Part shown: one piece after another, positions 26,483-36,128 of the stretch
How the letters are laid out: every line of letters begins with the position of its first letter
How positions within the stretch are numbered: the first letter of the stretch is position 1
Assembly (NCBI RefSeq): GCF_002806995.1
Contig: NZ_NIHE01000002.1
Span: forward strand, 124,001 to 188,000
Reading direction: 5' to 3'
Length of the DNA: 64,000 nucleotides
Source: Confluentibacter lentus
GTDB lineage: Bacteria > Bacteroidota > Bacteroidia > Flavobacteriales > Flavobacteriaceae
Translations under genes and position numbers: made by a program
Notes under the pieces: generated by a model
Database searches by the model: none
The model's input: only the letters and a program-made list of their open reading frames with translations
Told to the model about the DNA's origin: nothing

Positions 26483-27528
26483 AAATAGTATCATTTTTTG
26501 CAGGAGCAGGGGGATTAGATTTAGGATTCCAGAAAGCAGGTTTTGATGTGATTTGGGCAAACGAATATGACAAGGAAATTTGGGAAACTTATGAAAGAAA
26601 TCATTCTAAAACAACTTTGGACAAAAGGAGTATTATAGATATTAAATCTAACGAAGTTCCTGAATGTGATGGAATCATAGGCGGTCCACCTTGTCAAAGT
26701 TGGAGTGAAGCAGGTTCTTTGCGTGGGATAAACGACAAACGAGGACAGTTATTTTTTGATTTTATTAGAATCTTAGAAGCCAAACAACCAAAGTTTTTTC
26801 TTGCGGAAAACGTAAGTGGTATGCTTTTAAACAGACATAGCGAAGCATTAACAAATATCAAGGAATTATTTAAAAACGCAGGTGTTGGATATGAATTATC
26901 CTTTCAGTTATTAAATGCTTCGGATTTTGATGTACCACAAGATAGAAAGAGAATTTTTTTCGTTGGAATTCGTAAAGATTTGAATTTTAAATTCCAATTC
27001 CCTAAACCAGTAAAAGATAAAATCACACTTGAAGATGCTATTTTTGACTTAAAAGATAGTGTTGTACCAGCAAAAGAAGGAAATAAAACCAACGTAGAAA
27101 ATTGCAAAATTTCAAATCATGAATACATGATTGGAGGATTTTCTTCAATGTTTATGTCCAGAAATCGTGTGAGAGCTTGGGACGAACAATCGTTTACAAT
27201 ACAAGCAGGCGGTCGTCATGCACCCATTCATCCACAAGCTCCAAAAATGAAGTTTATAGAACAAAACGTTCGTGAATTTGTAAAAGGCAAAGAAGATTTA
27301 TACAGAAGATTGAGTGTAAGAGAATGTGCAAGAATCCAAACGTTTCCAGATAATTTTACATTTCACTATAAACATATAGCAGCAGGTTACAAAATGATTG
27401 GGAACGCAGTTCCTGTTAATCTTGCAAAACACATGGCTTTGAGTATCAAATCTCAAATTGAAAACGCCGAAAATAAATTCATAAAAAATAATAAGAAAAA
27501 ATTGGAATTAGAAAACACTTTATTATAA
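26479..27528 (+). CDS. DNA (cytosine-5) methyltransferase, M.HaeIII-like
   Basis: Methylates the RM target. 349 residues with all C5-MTase motifs in order: [36 protein letters not shown] (catalytic Cys), [24 protein letters not shown], a target-recognition region with [16 protein letters not shown] and [54 protein letters not shown]. These blocks, including the recognition region, closely follow what I recall of M.HaeIII, so GGCC is the predicted target. Confidence 0.9.
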   Translation: MKIVSFFAGAGGLDLGFQKAGFDVIWANEYDKEIWETYERNHSKTTLDKRSIIDIKSNEVPECDGIIGGPPCQSWSEAGSLRGINDKRGQLFFDFIRILEAKQPKFFLAENVSGMLLNRHSEALTNIKELFKNAGVGYELSFQLLNASDFDVPQDRKRIFFVGIRKDLNFKFQFPKPVKDKITLEDAIFDLKDSVVPAKEGNKTNVENCKISNHEYMIGGFSSMFMSRNRVRAWDEQSFTIQAGGRHAPIHPQAPKMKFIEQNVREFVKGKEDLYRRLSVRECARIQTFPDNFTFHYKHIAAGYKMIGNAVPVNLAKHMALSIKSQIENAENKFIKNNKKKLELENTLL

Positions 27529-27531
27529 AGC

Positions 27532-28491
27532 ATGGCAACTCAAACAATAAACGGAAAAGCATTTGAATATGCTTTGCTTTTAGAATTTTATGAGCGTTTA
27601 AAAATTGTTACGAGCGTTTCAATTACCATAAATGAACCTTATCAAAATGCAAAAGGGTGTTTTGACAGTTTTGTAGAGGATGAACAAGACACCTTTAGAA
27701 TTACAGCAAGCGCAGCCATTAATTTTTTGATTGATATTGAGCCAAAATTGTCTAATGGCATCAACCAAAGTGATATTTTGGTTCTTGAAATTGTTAGTGA
27801 CCAAGCAGGTCAGTCAGGAGATGTCCGTGATGTTTTAATCATTCGTTCACTTCAAAAATGGGAAATTGGTATTTCTGCTAAGAATAATCATAGAGCTGTT
27901 AAACATTCTCGGTTATCCTTTAATATTGATTTCGGCGAAAAGTGGTTAGGAGTTCCCTGCTCACAAAATTATTTTGCTGAAATTAAGCCTATATTTGATA
28001 TGTTAGCAAATCTCAAAGCAAATGACAAATCCACTAAATGGACTTCAATAGAGAATATGCACGAAGTAGTTTACATCCCAATTTTAAACGCTTTCCGTAA
28101 AGAATTGTTGAGCCTTGACAAAGAAAACCCTAACATCGTTGCCGAAAACCTTGTACAATATTTAATTGGAAATCAAGATTTTTATAAGGTAATAAAAGGC
28201 AACAAAAAAGTAGAAATTCAAGCTTATAATTTAAATGGAAGTTTGAATTTACCTTTTGAAAATATTAAGCCTAAAGCAAAAATACCGAAACTAAAATTAC
28301 CATCAAGATTAATTGAAATCGTTTATCAAAACAATTCATCTACAACCCTATTGGTTTCATTAAATGAAGGTTGGCAAATATCTTTCAGAATTCATAATGC
28401 GAGTTCTAGGGTTGAACCATCATTGAAATTCGACATCAATCTTGTAAGTGCCCCTCATACTTTATTTACCAATCACATTTTAATTGGATAA
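27532..28491 (+). CDS. Type II restriction endonuclease, HaeIII family
   Basis: 319 residues. It shares the HaeIII layout: GKAFEYALLLEFYERLK at the start, SASAAINFL-like segment, SDQAGQSGDVRDVLIIRS followed by WEIGISAKNNHRAVKHSRLSFNIDFGEKWLGVPCSQ, and the late block FRIHNASSRVEPSLKFDI. The D...ISxKxN arrangement fits the catalytic core. It starts 3 bp after the methyltransferase gene. Predicted to cut GGCC; specificity is inference from both proteins together. Confidence 0.9.
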   Translation: MATQTINGKAFEYALLLEFYERLKIVTSVSITINEPYQNAKGCFDSFVEDEQDTFRITASAAINFLIDIEPKLSNGINQSDILVLEIVSDQAGQSGDVRDVLIIRSLQKWEIGISAKNNHRAVKHSRLSFNIDFGEKWLGVPCSQNYFAEIKPIFDMLANLKANDKSTKWTSIENMHEVVYIPILNAFRKELLSLDKENPNIVAENLVQYLIGNQDFYKVIKGNKKVEIQAYNLNGSLNLPFENIKPKAKIPKLKLPSRLIEIVYQNNSSTTLLVSLNEGWQISFRIHNASSRVEPSLKFDINLVSAPHTLFTNHILIG

Positions 28492-28597
28492 AACGAACGC
28501 AATAACCATAGGCTGAATGTCAAACGCAGCGAAACTTACTAAGCAGAAACTCATAATAACATCTTCTATTTCCATGCTTTAAGATACTTTTAGGAGA

Positions 28598-28619
28598 ATT
28601 TTAAGACCATTTTAAGACC
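28598..28619. repeat. Two tandem 11-bp units behind the RM system
   Basis: ATTTTAAGACC occurs twice in direct tandem, in the spacer 28492-28669 that follows the endonuclease gene. No gene is visible in that spacer. Possible scar at the edge of the RM insertion. Confidence 0.6.
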
Positions 28620-28669
28620 ATTCCGCTATTAATTCCTTAACTTAGAGAATAACCTTAAAAACAGAAATC

Positions 28670-28813
28670 ATGGGAATTATAGAAGATAAAAAGAAATTTA
28701 AAACAACAAAAGAACAGACTTATCCCACAAATCCGAATGGGAATACAAATCAGAACACAAATAAGTTTGATATTGATGAGAAAACCATCAAAAAGCAACA
28801 GAACAAAAAATAG
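28670..28813 (+). CDS. Small hydrophilic protein, unknown
   Basis: 47 codons beginning MGIIEDKKKFKTTKEQTYPT, with an Asn/Thr-rich middle (NPNGNTNQNTNK) and a basic end (KKQQNKK). It has no hydrophobic segment and looks disordered. The composition is unlike random AT-rich sequence, and an A-rich run precedes the ATG, but I recognise no family, so coding status is moderate. A 7-bp palindrome AACGTTA-AAG-TAACGTT lies further down at 28871-28887. Confidence 0.45.
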   Translation: MGIIEDKKKFKTTKEQTYPTNPNGNTNQNTNKFDIDEKTIKKQQNKK

Positions 28814-28979
28814 TTGCTTAAATTATTTGTTTTAGCATTACAAAACGGTTAAAGTATAAGTAACAGTAACAACGTTAAAGTAACGTTACAGCTTTAGTTT
28901 TATTGGAAAATTTAACTACATTCGTTAAACATGGTTAGTTACTAATTTTCAATGCATTACTTTATTTATACCGGTCAAA

Positions 28980-29993
28980 ATGAAAAAAATTGCACTTTTA
29001 TTGTCATCTCTTTTGGTGTTCATCTTATTGGCTTTTCAGCCATTTATAAAAACACCGGCAGTCGAATTTTTAAACTCCCTAAACCAAGAGCAGCGAGCAA
29101 AAGTGCAATTTTTATTTGACGATACTTCAAAAACATTTTGGCATTATTTCCCTGCTTCCATGACACCAAGAGCGGGTATTCAATTAATGGAATTAAACAC
29201 CACTCAAAAACAGTTATTCAACAACCTATTACAATCTTTTCTTTCGGAAACCGGCTATATTAAAACCCAAAAAATCATAGATTTAGAAAACATTTTGCTG
29301 GAAGCTACTGGAGATAGCATTATGAGACATCCCGAAAAATACGCCATTGCTTTTTATGGCAATCCTGAAACCGATAGCTTATGGGCTTGGTCGTTTGAAG
29401 GGCATCACATATCATTAAACTTTACCGTTCTTAATGGAACGATTTCTGCCAGTCCAAGATTTTTAGGAGCCAATCCAGCCACTATTTTGTCTGGAAAACG
29501 ACAAGGAGAACGAACGCTTGACAAAGAAGAAGATTTAGGTTTTCAACTGATTCATTCCTTAACGGATGAAGAAAAAAAAGTGGCCATATTTCAAGACAGA
29601 TCTCCTTATGACATTGCTACGGGAAATGCACCAGAAGTGAAGCCTTTAAGTCCAGTTGGTATCTCTTTTGGAGATTTGAATGATGACCAACAAAACATTT
29701 TCTTAAAACTTATTAATGAATATCTCGCTACTTTACCTTTGGAACAAGCCAACAAAAGACTAGAACGTATTCAGAAAGAAGATTTGGATATGCTACGATT
29801 TGGGTGGGCAGGAGCTACAGAATTAGGCAAAGGACACTACTATAGAATTCAAGGAAAATCGTTTTTAATTGAATTTGACAATACGCAAGACAATGCCAAC
29901 CACATCCATTCAGTATGGCGGGATTTCGACGGTGACTTTGGAAAGGATTTAATTAAGGAACATTACAAAAATGCAGACCACCACAAACATTAA
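28980..29993 (+). CDS. Exported DUF3500 protein
   Basis: 337 residues with an N-terminal hydrophobic signal or anchor ([19 protein letters not shown]). The body matches DUF3500: [24 protein letters not shown]-type [51 protein letters not shown], and the C-terminal [37 protein letters not shown]. The conserved His and Asp residues suggest an enzyme, but none is established to my knowledge. Convergent with the VF530 gene, overlapping by 4 bp. Confidence 0.85.
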   Translation: MKKIALLLSSLLVFILLAFQPFIKTPAVEFLNSLNQEQRAKVQFLFDDTSKTFWHYFPASMTPRAGIQLMELNTTQKQLFNNLLQSFLSETGYIKTQKIIDLENILLEATGDSIMRHPEKYAIAFYGNPETDSLWAWSFEGHHISLNFTVLNGTISASPRFLGANPATILSGKRQGERTLDKEEDLGFQLIHSLTDEEKKVAIFQDRSPYDIATGNAPEVKPLSPVGISFGDLNDDQQNIFLKLINEYLATLPLEQANKRLERIQKEDLDMLRFGWAGATELGKGHYYRIQGKSFLIEFDNTQDNANHIHSVWRDFDGDFGKDLIKEHYKNADHHKH

Positions 29994-30217
29994 GACTTGC
30001 GTTTCTTAAGCATCTGCAAATACATCACTTCCACTTTGGTTCTCGCCCAAGGTGTTTTGCGTAAAAACGTTAAACTGGATTTTACTGAAGGATTATCCGT
30101 AAAGCATTTTATTTTTATATTATAGCCCATATATTCCCAACCATAATGTGCCACCAAATCGTTGATGATTTGTTCTAAGGTGATACCATGTAGCGGATTG
30201 TTGGGTTGTATACTCAT
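29990..30217 (-). CDS. VF530-family DNA-binding protein
   Basis: 75 residues of the small VF530 family: [58 protein letters not shown]. The family is named after a Vibrio protein with a reported DNA-binding fold; biological role unclear. It overlaps the DUF6500-like gene upstream by 4 bp and appears to be the end of an rhlE transcript. Confidence 0.85.
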   Translation of the reverse strand: MSIQPNNPLHGITLEQIINDLVAHYGWEYMGYNIKIKCFTDNPSVKSSLTFLRKTPWARTKVEVMYLQMLKKRKS

Positions 30218-30429
30218 AACAATTCAACCATTTTTTTAATTTTTGGAGCCTTTTCAAAATGGTCTAAGGTATGTTCTTGAATCCACCACGTGGCCACTTC
30301 CATTAATAACTCGGGTTGCGTATTTTTATTTTCAAAAAAAGCATAAAAGGAGACACCAACGGCTTCCCCTTTTTCCTTTATTTTCTTATCACAAACTTCT
30401 AAAATCTTAGCTTTTAAAATGGGTGACAT
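30214..30429 (-). CDS. DUF6500-like small protein
   Basis: 71 residues, mixed helical: [32 protein letters not shown] followed by [30 protein letters not shown] believe this is the DUF6500 family, of unknown function. It lies between rhlE (5 bp) and the VF530 gene (4-bp overlap) on the minus strand, suggesting one transcription unit. Confidence 0.65.
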   Translation of the reverse strand: MSPILKAKILEVCDKKIKEKGEAVGVSFYAFFENKNTQPELLMEVATWWIQEHTLDHFEKAPKIKKMVELL

Positions 30430-30434
30430 AATAC

Positions 30435-31739
30435 TTAATTTCTTCTATCGTTTCTGGAACGTTCATTGTTACGTTCGTTACTACGTTTTGGCCGCCTGGA
30501 ATTATTGGTTTTTTGAGTGTTTGCAGGTTTCGGACTTGCATTATTATTTCTAGAACGGTTTCCTCCTTGGCGTTGCTCTCTTTTCTCAGGTTCGGTGGAC
30601 GCATTCGGGTCGGGTTCAAAACCAGCTATCAGTTCAGAGGGGATTTTCATGCCGACCAGTTTTTCAATATCTCGTAAAAACGTGGTTTCATCTGGACTCA
30701 CCAACGATATGGCTTCTCCCACAGCACCTGCCCTGCCCGTTCTACCAATTCTATGGACGTAATCTTCTGGAATGTTCGGTATTTCAAAATTAATAACATG
30801 TGGCAACAACGGAATATCCAAACCACGTGCCGCAATATCGGTCGCAACCAACACACGCACGCTTCCTTTTTTAAATCCTTCCAAAGCTTTGGTTCGTGCA
30901 CCCTGACTTTTATTACCATGTATGGCAGCCGTTGTAATGCCCGCTTTTGCTAATTTTTCAGCCAATTTGTTGGCACCATGTTTGGTACGTCCGAAAACCA
31001 AAACCTGTTTCCAATTCCCTTCAGAGATTAATTTAATAATCAAATCCGATTTTAAGTTTTTGGAAACCCTATATACTTTTTGGCTAATGGCATCTACCGT
31101 CGTATTTTCTGGAGTCGCCTCCACCTGCACGGGATTATTTAAAATACCATGTGCTAATTTCTTAATATCTGCCGAGAACGTTGCCGAAAACATTAAGTTT
31201 TGGCGTTTTTCAGGCATCATTTTTATAATGCGTTCTATATCCCGTAAAAAACCCATATCGAGCATGCGGTCGGCTTCATCCAATACCAAAATCTCCACAC
31301 GTTTTAAGGAAATGTGATTCTGATTGATTAAATCCAACAAACGCCCTGGAGTGGCTACCAACACATCAATCCCTTGGCGCATGGTGGCTATTTGAGGTTT
31401 TTGGTTTACGCCGCCAAAAATAACGGCACTGCGTATGTTTACAAACTCGCTGTACTCCTTTACGTTGGCATATACTTGGGCTGCCAACTCGCGGGTGGGC
31501 GTGAGTATCAAGGCACGAATGGGACTGAATTTCTCTTTCGGGTTTTCAGATAACAAATGCAAAAGCGGCAAGGTAAACCCCGCTGTTTTTCCGGTACCTG
31601 TTTGGGCAGATGCCAAGATATCTTTGCCTTGTAATATATGCGGAATGGCTTTTTGTTGAATAGGACTTGGAGTTGAATATCCCTTTTTGCTAATAGCTTT
31701 TAGCAAGGCTTGAGATAAGCCTAAATTGGTAAATGACAT
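30435..31739 (-). CDS. rhlE: DEAD-box RNA helicase, RhlE-like
   Basis: 434 residues. RecA core motifs in order: Q motif [42 protein letters not shown], Ia PTRELA, Ib [47 protein letters not shown]. The C-terminal tail (about 60 residues) is Arg/Asn-rich and disordered, typical of RhlE-type helicases acting in ribosome assembly and RNA decay. It is the first gene of a minus-strand unit with the two small proteins. Confidence 0.92.
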   Translation of the reverse strand: MSFTNLGLSQALLKAISKKGYSTPSPIQQKAIPHILQGKDILASAQTGTGKTAGFTLPLLHLLSENPKEKFSPIRALILTPTRELAAQVYANVKEYSEFVNIRSAVIFGGVNQKPQIATMRQGIDVLVATPGRLLDLINQNHISLKRVEILVLDEADRMLDMGFLRDIERIIKMMPEKRQNLMFSATFSADIKKLAHGILNNPVQVEATPENTTVDAISQKVYRVSKNLKSDLIIKLISEGNWKQVLVFGRTKHGANKLAEKLAKAGITTAAIHGNKSQGARTKALEGFKKGSVRVLVATDIAARGLDIPLLPHVINFEIPNIPEDYVHRIGRTGRAGAVGEAISLVSPDETTFLRDIEKLVGMKIPSELIAGFEPDPNASTEPEKREQRQGGNRSRNNNASPKPANTQKTNNSRRPKRSNERNNERSRNDRRN

Positions 31740-31902
31740 AGTTTGTTTTTATGAAGCAAACACTATTTCATTTAGGTTACTCCTTTAATTTCGTGCAAAT
31801 ATACGGCTAATTTTAGGATAATTGATGGTTTGTTGGTTTTGTGAAGCATCACCGCGCTTTGTTCTTATCAAATACATATAAAATCCATAGTAAATATATA
31901 AC

Positions 31903-31960
31903 AAGTCCATAGTTGTTATGGACTTGCTATGGACTTATTATGGACTTACTATGGACTTAC
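31903..31960. repeat. 11-bp tandem array with inverted copy
   Basis: Four contiguous 11-bp units TATGGACTTRY at 31917-31960, with an inverted copy AAGTCCATA at 31903-31911 six bases upstream, so that the array can fold onto it. A partial inverted copy AATCCATAG lies at about 31882-31890. It lies in the 454-bp gap 31740-32193 between rhlE and dtcA, in which I see no gene. Confidence 0.8.
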
Positions 31961-32193
31961 TCACTACATGATGCGTAAAAAAGCATGAAAATATCAGTAA
32001 ACGTTTACCAGCTTTTTAACCCAATACCAAGGGCGATTTTAAGGGTGATTGCAAAAAATAATGAATTACTTGGTTTATTTGTAAGAAAAGGCTAATATTG
32101 GTTTGTTTTCACAAAAAATGCACACTTCGCAAAACCAAAAGACCATTTTATGCCAACTGTAAATAGATTAAAAACTTTTTCAATAAATAGTAA

Positions 32194-35100
32194 ATGAAGA
32201 ACACCCCAAAAGAAGATATAGATTTCGGAAAAAGGTATGCTAGAACACAGTTTTCATTTCTAAATGGAAAGATTAAAGAAAGGCGTAGTTCATACTTCAG
32301 AATAAAAAACTTACTGAACTATCCTGATTTATGTCAAGCGGCAGATTTCATTGATAAAAATGTTTACTCAAAATATAAGGATTTGCTTTTTGGCAATCCT
32401 TTGCCAAAAAATTATGAAGAATTGGGTGTTTGCGAGTTTTCAAGCACTGCTAAACATTTTATAAATGAAATTAATTGGACTTTAATTTCAATAAGAAAAT
32501 ATTCATACCAAATTAATCTATTTATTCTGTACAAAGAGGACTTTGAAAGAAACCTACTGACTGGCAATTACAAAGATGCTGAGAAATTTTTAGAAAAAAT
32601 AGAAAGCGAAATATGTTTTTCATTGTGGACGTTAGAAAATAGGTTTTTATTAAAGGAACTAGAAAACAAAAGTTCCGAAAACAAAGATTTCCTCAATCAT
32701 TTTAATTTAATAAACAAGTCAGAGAATTACACAAAATCTATAGCAAATTACTTGAGTATTAGGGCAGAAAGAACTTTATCTGTTAATAGATTTCATTCTG
32801 ACTTAGAATTTGCGTTAAGTAAGATGACTGGAACTAAAAGAAAAGAACATTCAAACTATTATCTTTTTAAACTCTCCTTCCTTAATCACTTAAATTTTAC
32901 AAATTTCAGTGAAATAATATCATATGATTTTGAACATTCTATTATCGATAGGTATCTAAATTTACGAAAAGTCTTATCGGTACTTTTAACAACTGTCAAT
33001 TCAAAACTTGATAGCTTCGAAGAAGGTAAATCAATACGTGAATACATTTTAAATAGAATTAATTATTTGCTAAAAAAACTAAATGATCCCATTTTAAGTA
33101 AACTAAAATTATTCGCAAGTGATAAATTATTTCCAGCATTTAATGAAACTGAAAGCAAATATGAAATACTAATCATAGACAAATACACCACAGGACTATA
33201 CCAAGAAGTGGAAAATGAATTAAAAGAATATTTAATTACAAAGCCTGGTCAATTCGATCTTTACATCCTTTATGTTAAATCACTAATATATCAAAAAAAG
33301 AATTTTGCTCCAATTGGTAATTCAAAAAGCATTCAAAATCAGATTTTAGGTGAAATTCACAAAATAATCTCCGCCACAGGAAATCCAAATGACTCAGCAT
33401 TAAATTTATTAAGAATAGCAAACAACCTAACAAACGTTGTAATTAGCTATGGCATAATAGATTTTGTTAATCATAGAACAAAAGGAAAAGATGAAAGACG
33501 CTTATTCGCAAAACTAAGTTACAATGCTTCTAATCCTATAATTTATGAAGTATTAAATGAACAAGAATCGAAAATAAATTACTTGAAATTCTTAAAAAAT
33601 AAATTTCCAAATTCTATCTCAATTGAATTTTTACTTAGTAAACTCCTTGATGTAAACAGCATCTCCAAATTCGAAAATCTTTTACCTACCGCAAAATATA
33701 AAACTGAATTAGCAAAGGGACTTCAAGCAAATAAAAGATATGACGAAGCCTCAAAGGTTTGGGAGTTTATAATCAAGAATTATAATGATACAATTCCTTT
33801 TTTAGAAACTGCAATAAAAAATCTATATTATTGCTATGAGGAATTAAAAAGATATGACGACTGTATTGAATTATATGTTAATAGTTATTTAGCCAATACT
33901 TTTCTGGTAACAAAAATTGAAGTAGAATCTCTTTTAAAAAGAATAAAGGAAAACAGATTTAGAGTTGTTCAACCTAAAATTGAACTTCCTATATTTTACA
34001 CAATTGCAAATGCTGATGAAAATGAACTTCATACAACCTTTGAAAAATTCAATTTAACTAATAAAATATGCAAGCCAAGTGAATTTATTCCTTGCTTCGA
34101 AAGTTTTGATTTTACAAAAATGGTGTTTTATTTGAAGCATACTTGTGGATTAGATATTTTAAGGCACTCAACAAATATTAACGGCTCTCGTGAGAGATTA
34201 GAGGAAAGATTATCTATAATTCAGTTTTTAAAGGAAAAGGATTCAACTGACAAGGAACTTTATGATTCAGAAATAAAATATATATCTAATATTCTCGTAA
34301 TTCAAAAAGGGCTTATAGATTTAGATGATGGGAAAATATATGTGAATGAACAGGGAATATTAAATAATGAATTGAAAGAATATGAGGCTTATTTTAATAG
34401 ATTTCAAGTTATAGCTGGTCTTACAGAAAAAAACAAGTCATTACTGTTTATGAAAAACGGCAAGTTGACTCAATTAAACTATAGTGAAGAAAGTGTTGAG
34501 TCTGAAAAAATTGAATATTCTAACAATCCTGTTTATGATATATACATAGAAATGTTTGAAGCAATTAAAGAGAAATTTCTATTTAGTAAAGATGGTATTG
34601 TGGCTTATTTGAGTACAAGAATTAGACATGGAGTTCTCTTAGGTGAAATTAGACCCGTATTTGAAAAATTTAAATTAATTACCCAAAAAGAAGGGGATTC
34701 TTCCATTTATAGAAGAAATTATTATTGGGATAACATTTATAAAAATGAAAGTGCATATACGCAAGCGATAATTCAAGATTTACTAAAAGATTTTTCTTAT
34801 AGCATTGATGGGTTAATCTTTGACTTAATAAAAACACACCTTCAGGTCTATGATTCAGAAAAAAACAAGGAAGGTTGGTTCAATTATGATTTTGATGAGG
34901 ATATACTATTTTGGCATTCAATTAAATCTTTAAAGTCTATTGATTATTCTCATTTTGTCCAACAGGTTTTTGAAATATTATGGGACAGAACTGACGATAA
35001 CCTAACTCAGATTCGCAGTAAAATTCAAACAAGTGTACTACAACAATTCAATGAGTTATTTGATAAATTGGAAAGTGATTTAATACATAAAATTGGTTCT

Positions 35101-35682
35101 GAACAAAGCCAACCAATTATTTCTGCAATAAAAACATGTTCTACTGAAACACAAACAGTAATAACGAGAATAAGTAGTTGGTTTAAAAGAAGCGGTACGT
35201 CCGCTTCTGACTTCCAACTTGAAAGTGTCATAGATATTGTAATGGGCTATGCTGACAAAAACCATCGGATAATTTTAACAAAATCAATTGAATGTAATTG
35301 TACTATAAAGGGAATCTACCTCAAGCACTTTGCAGATATGCTTTGGATTTTCACGGAGAACATTTTAAAACATGCTGATGAAAAGGCGATAAAAATCAAT
35401 GCAAAAATATCTACAAATAGAATTGATGATGTTCTTGAAATAAATATTGAAAACGAGATAACGAATAAATCTAGTTTAGACGCTTTAAAGAATATTTGGG
35501 TCAATAAGAAAATTGATATAACCAAATTAATAAGTGAAGGTAAATCCGGATATCATAAAGCCTTTAAAATACTTAAATATGATTTGCTTAATGAAGATAA
35601 TTACCTTGTTACTTCACTTAATGAAAGTGAAGATGTGTTCTCAGTTCTATTAATTATTAATCTTAACGAATTATTATCATGA
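32194..35682 (+). CDS. dtcA: Detocs sensor kinase DtcA (repeat-rich, histidine-kinase-like)
   Basis: 1162 residues, no signal peptide or transmembrane helix. Residues 1 to about 650 are all-helical and repeat-like (TPR-type segments such as ELAKGLQANKRYDEASKVWEFIIKNYND near 508-535). Then comes a conserved YLSTRIRHGVLLGEIRPVFE block (His812, likely phospho-acceptor). A C-terminal HATPase follows, with N-box E1055-N-I-L-K-H-A1061 and G-box GKSGYHKA (1116-1123). In Detocs, this protein senses infection and phosphorylates the receivers encoded next. Overlaps dtcB by 4 bp. Sensor trigger unknown. Confidence 0.78.
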   Translation: MKNTPKEDIDFGKRYARTQFSFLNGKIKERRSSYFRIKNLLNYPDLCQAADFIDKNVYSKYKDLLFGNPLPKNYEELGVCEFSSTAKHFINEINWTLISIRKYSYQINLFILYKEDFERNLLTGNYKDAEKFLEKIESEICFSLWTLENRFLLKELENKSSENKDFLNHFNLINKSENYTKSIANYLSIRAERTLSVNRFHSDLEFALSKMTGTKRKEHSNYYLFKLSFLNHLNFTNFSEIISYDFEHSIIDRYLNLRKVLSVLLTTVNSKLDSFEEGKSIREYILNRINYLLKKLNDPILSKLKLFASDKLFPAFNETESKYEILIIDKYTTGLYQEVENELKEYLITKPGQFDLYILYVKSLIYQKKNFAPIGNSKSIQNQILGEIHKIISATGNPNDSALNLLRIANNLTNVVISYGIIDFVNHRTKGKDERRLFAKLSYNASNPIIYEVLNEQESKINYLKFLKNKFPNSISIEFLLSKLLDVNSISKFENLLPTAKYKTELAKGLQANKRYDEASKVWEFIIKNYNDTIPFLETAIKNLYYCYEELKRYDDCIELYVNSYLANTFLVTKIEVESLLKRIKENRFRVVQPKIELPIFYTIANADENELHTTFEKFNLTNKICKPSEFIPCFESFDFTKMVFYLKHTCGLDILRHSTNINGSRERLEERLSIIQFLKEKDSTDKELYDSEIKYISNILVIQKGLIDLDDGKIYVNEQGILNNELKEYEAYFNRFQVIAGLTEKNKSLLFMKNGKLTQLNYSEESVESEKIEYSNNPVYDIYIEMFEAIKEKFLFSKDGIVAYLSTRIRHGVLLGEIRPVFEKFKLITQKEGDSSIYRRNYYWDNIYKNESAYTQAIIQDLLKDFSYSIDGLIFDLIKTHLQVYDSEKNKEGWFNYDFDEDILFWHSIKSLKSIDYSHFVQQVFEILWDRTDDNLTQIRSKIQTSVLQQFNELFDKLESDLIHKIGSEQSQPIISAIKTCSTETQTVITRISSWFKRSGTSASDFQLESVIDIVMGYADKNHRIILTKSIECNCTIKGIYLKHFADMLWIFTENILKHADEKAIKINAKISTNRIDDVLEINIENEITNKSSLDALKNIWVNKKIDITKLISEGKSGYHKAFKILKYDLLNEDNYLVTSLNESEDVFSVLLIINLNELLS

Positions 35683-36128
35683 GAATCTTATTTATAGAAG
35701 ACCACCCATATAAACAAGGTCAAGTGTTAGGCTTTTTAAACGAAAAATATCCTTCCACTATAATTACTACAAAAAACTCTTATAATAGTGGGCTAAAAGA
35801 GTTAAAAGAAAATAGTGACTCGTATGATTTGGTATTGTTAGATATAAGTATGCCTAATTACGACATATCGGCAGAAGAAAGTGGTGGAGATTTTTTACCA
35901 CTAGCTGGCAAGTTGATTTTAAAAGAAATGTATTTAAGAGAGATACCAACCAAAGCAATTGTTGTTACTATGCATGGCAGCTTTGAAGACGGAACAAAAA
36001 TGATTGATCTTGATAATATTCTGAAAACTGAATTTTCAGAGAATTATATTGGATATGTATACTTCTCAGCTGTTAGCACTGAATGGAAAAATCAATTAGA
36101 AAACCTTATAAATAAAATCAAGAAATGA
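35679..36128 (+). CDS. dtcB: Detocs stand-alone receiver DtcB
   Basis: 149 residues: a single CheY-like receiver with acidic pair E7/D8 and phospho-acceptor D55 in LVLLDISMP. The receiver's usual Lys-Pro near the C-terminal end is not evident (YVYFSAVS instead). No output domain. In characterised Detocs, DtcB acts as a phosphate buffer that prevents accidental triggering of DtcC (established for the family; inferred here). It overlaps both neighbours by 4 bp, consistent with tight stoichiometry. Confidence 0.8.
   Translation: MRILFIEDHPYKQGQVLGFLNEKYPSTIITTKNSYNSGLKELKENSDSYDLVLLDISMPNYDISAEESGGDFLPLAGKLILKEMYLREIPTKAIVVTMHGSFEDGTKMIDLDNILKTEFSENYIGYVYFSAVSTEWKNQLENLINKIKK

Noticed and set aside
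31917-31960. Possible CRISPR array
   Set aside because: The 11-bp units are contiguous with no spacers, and no cas genes are present; it is a simple tandem array.
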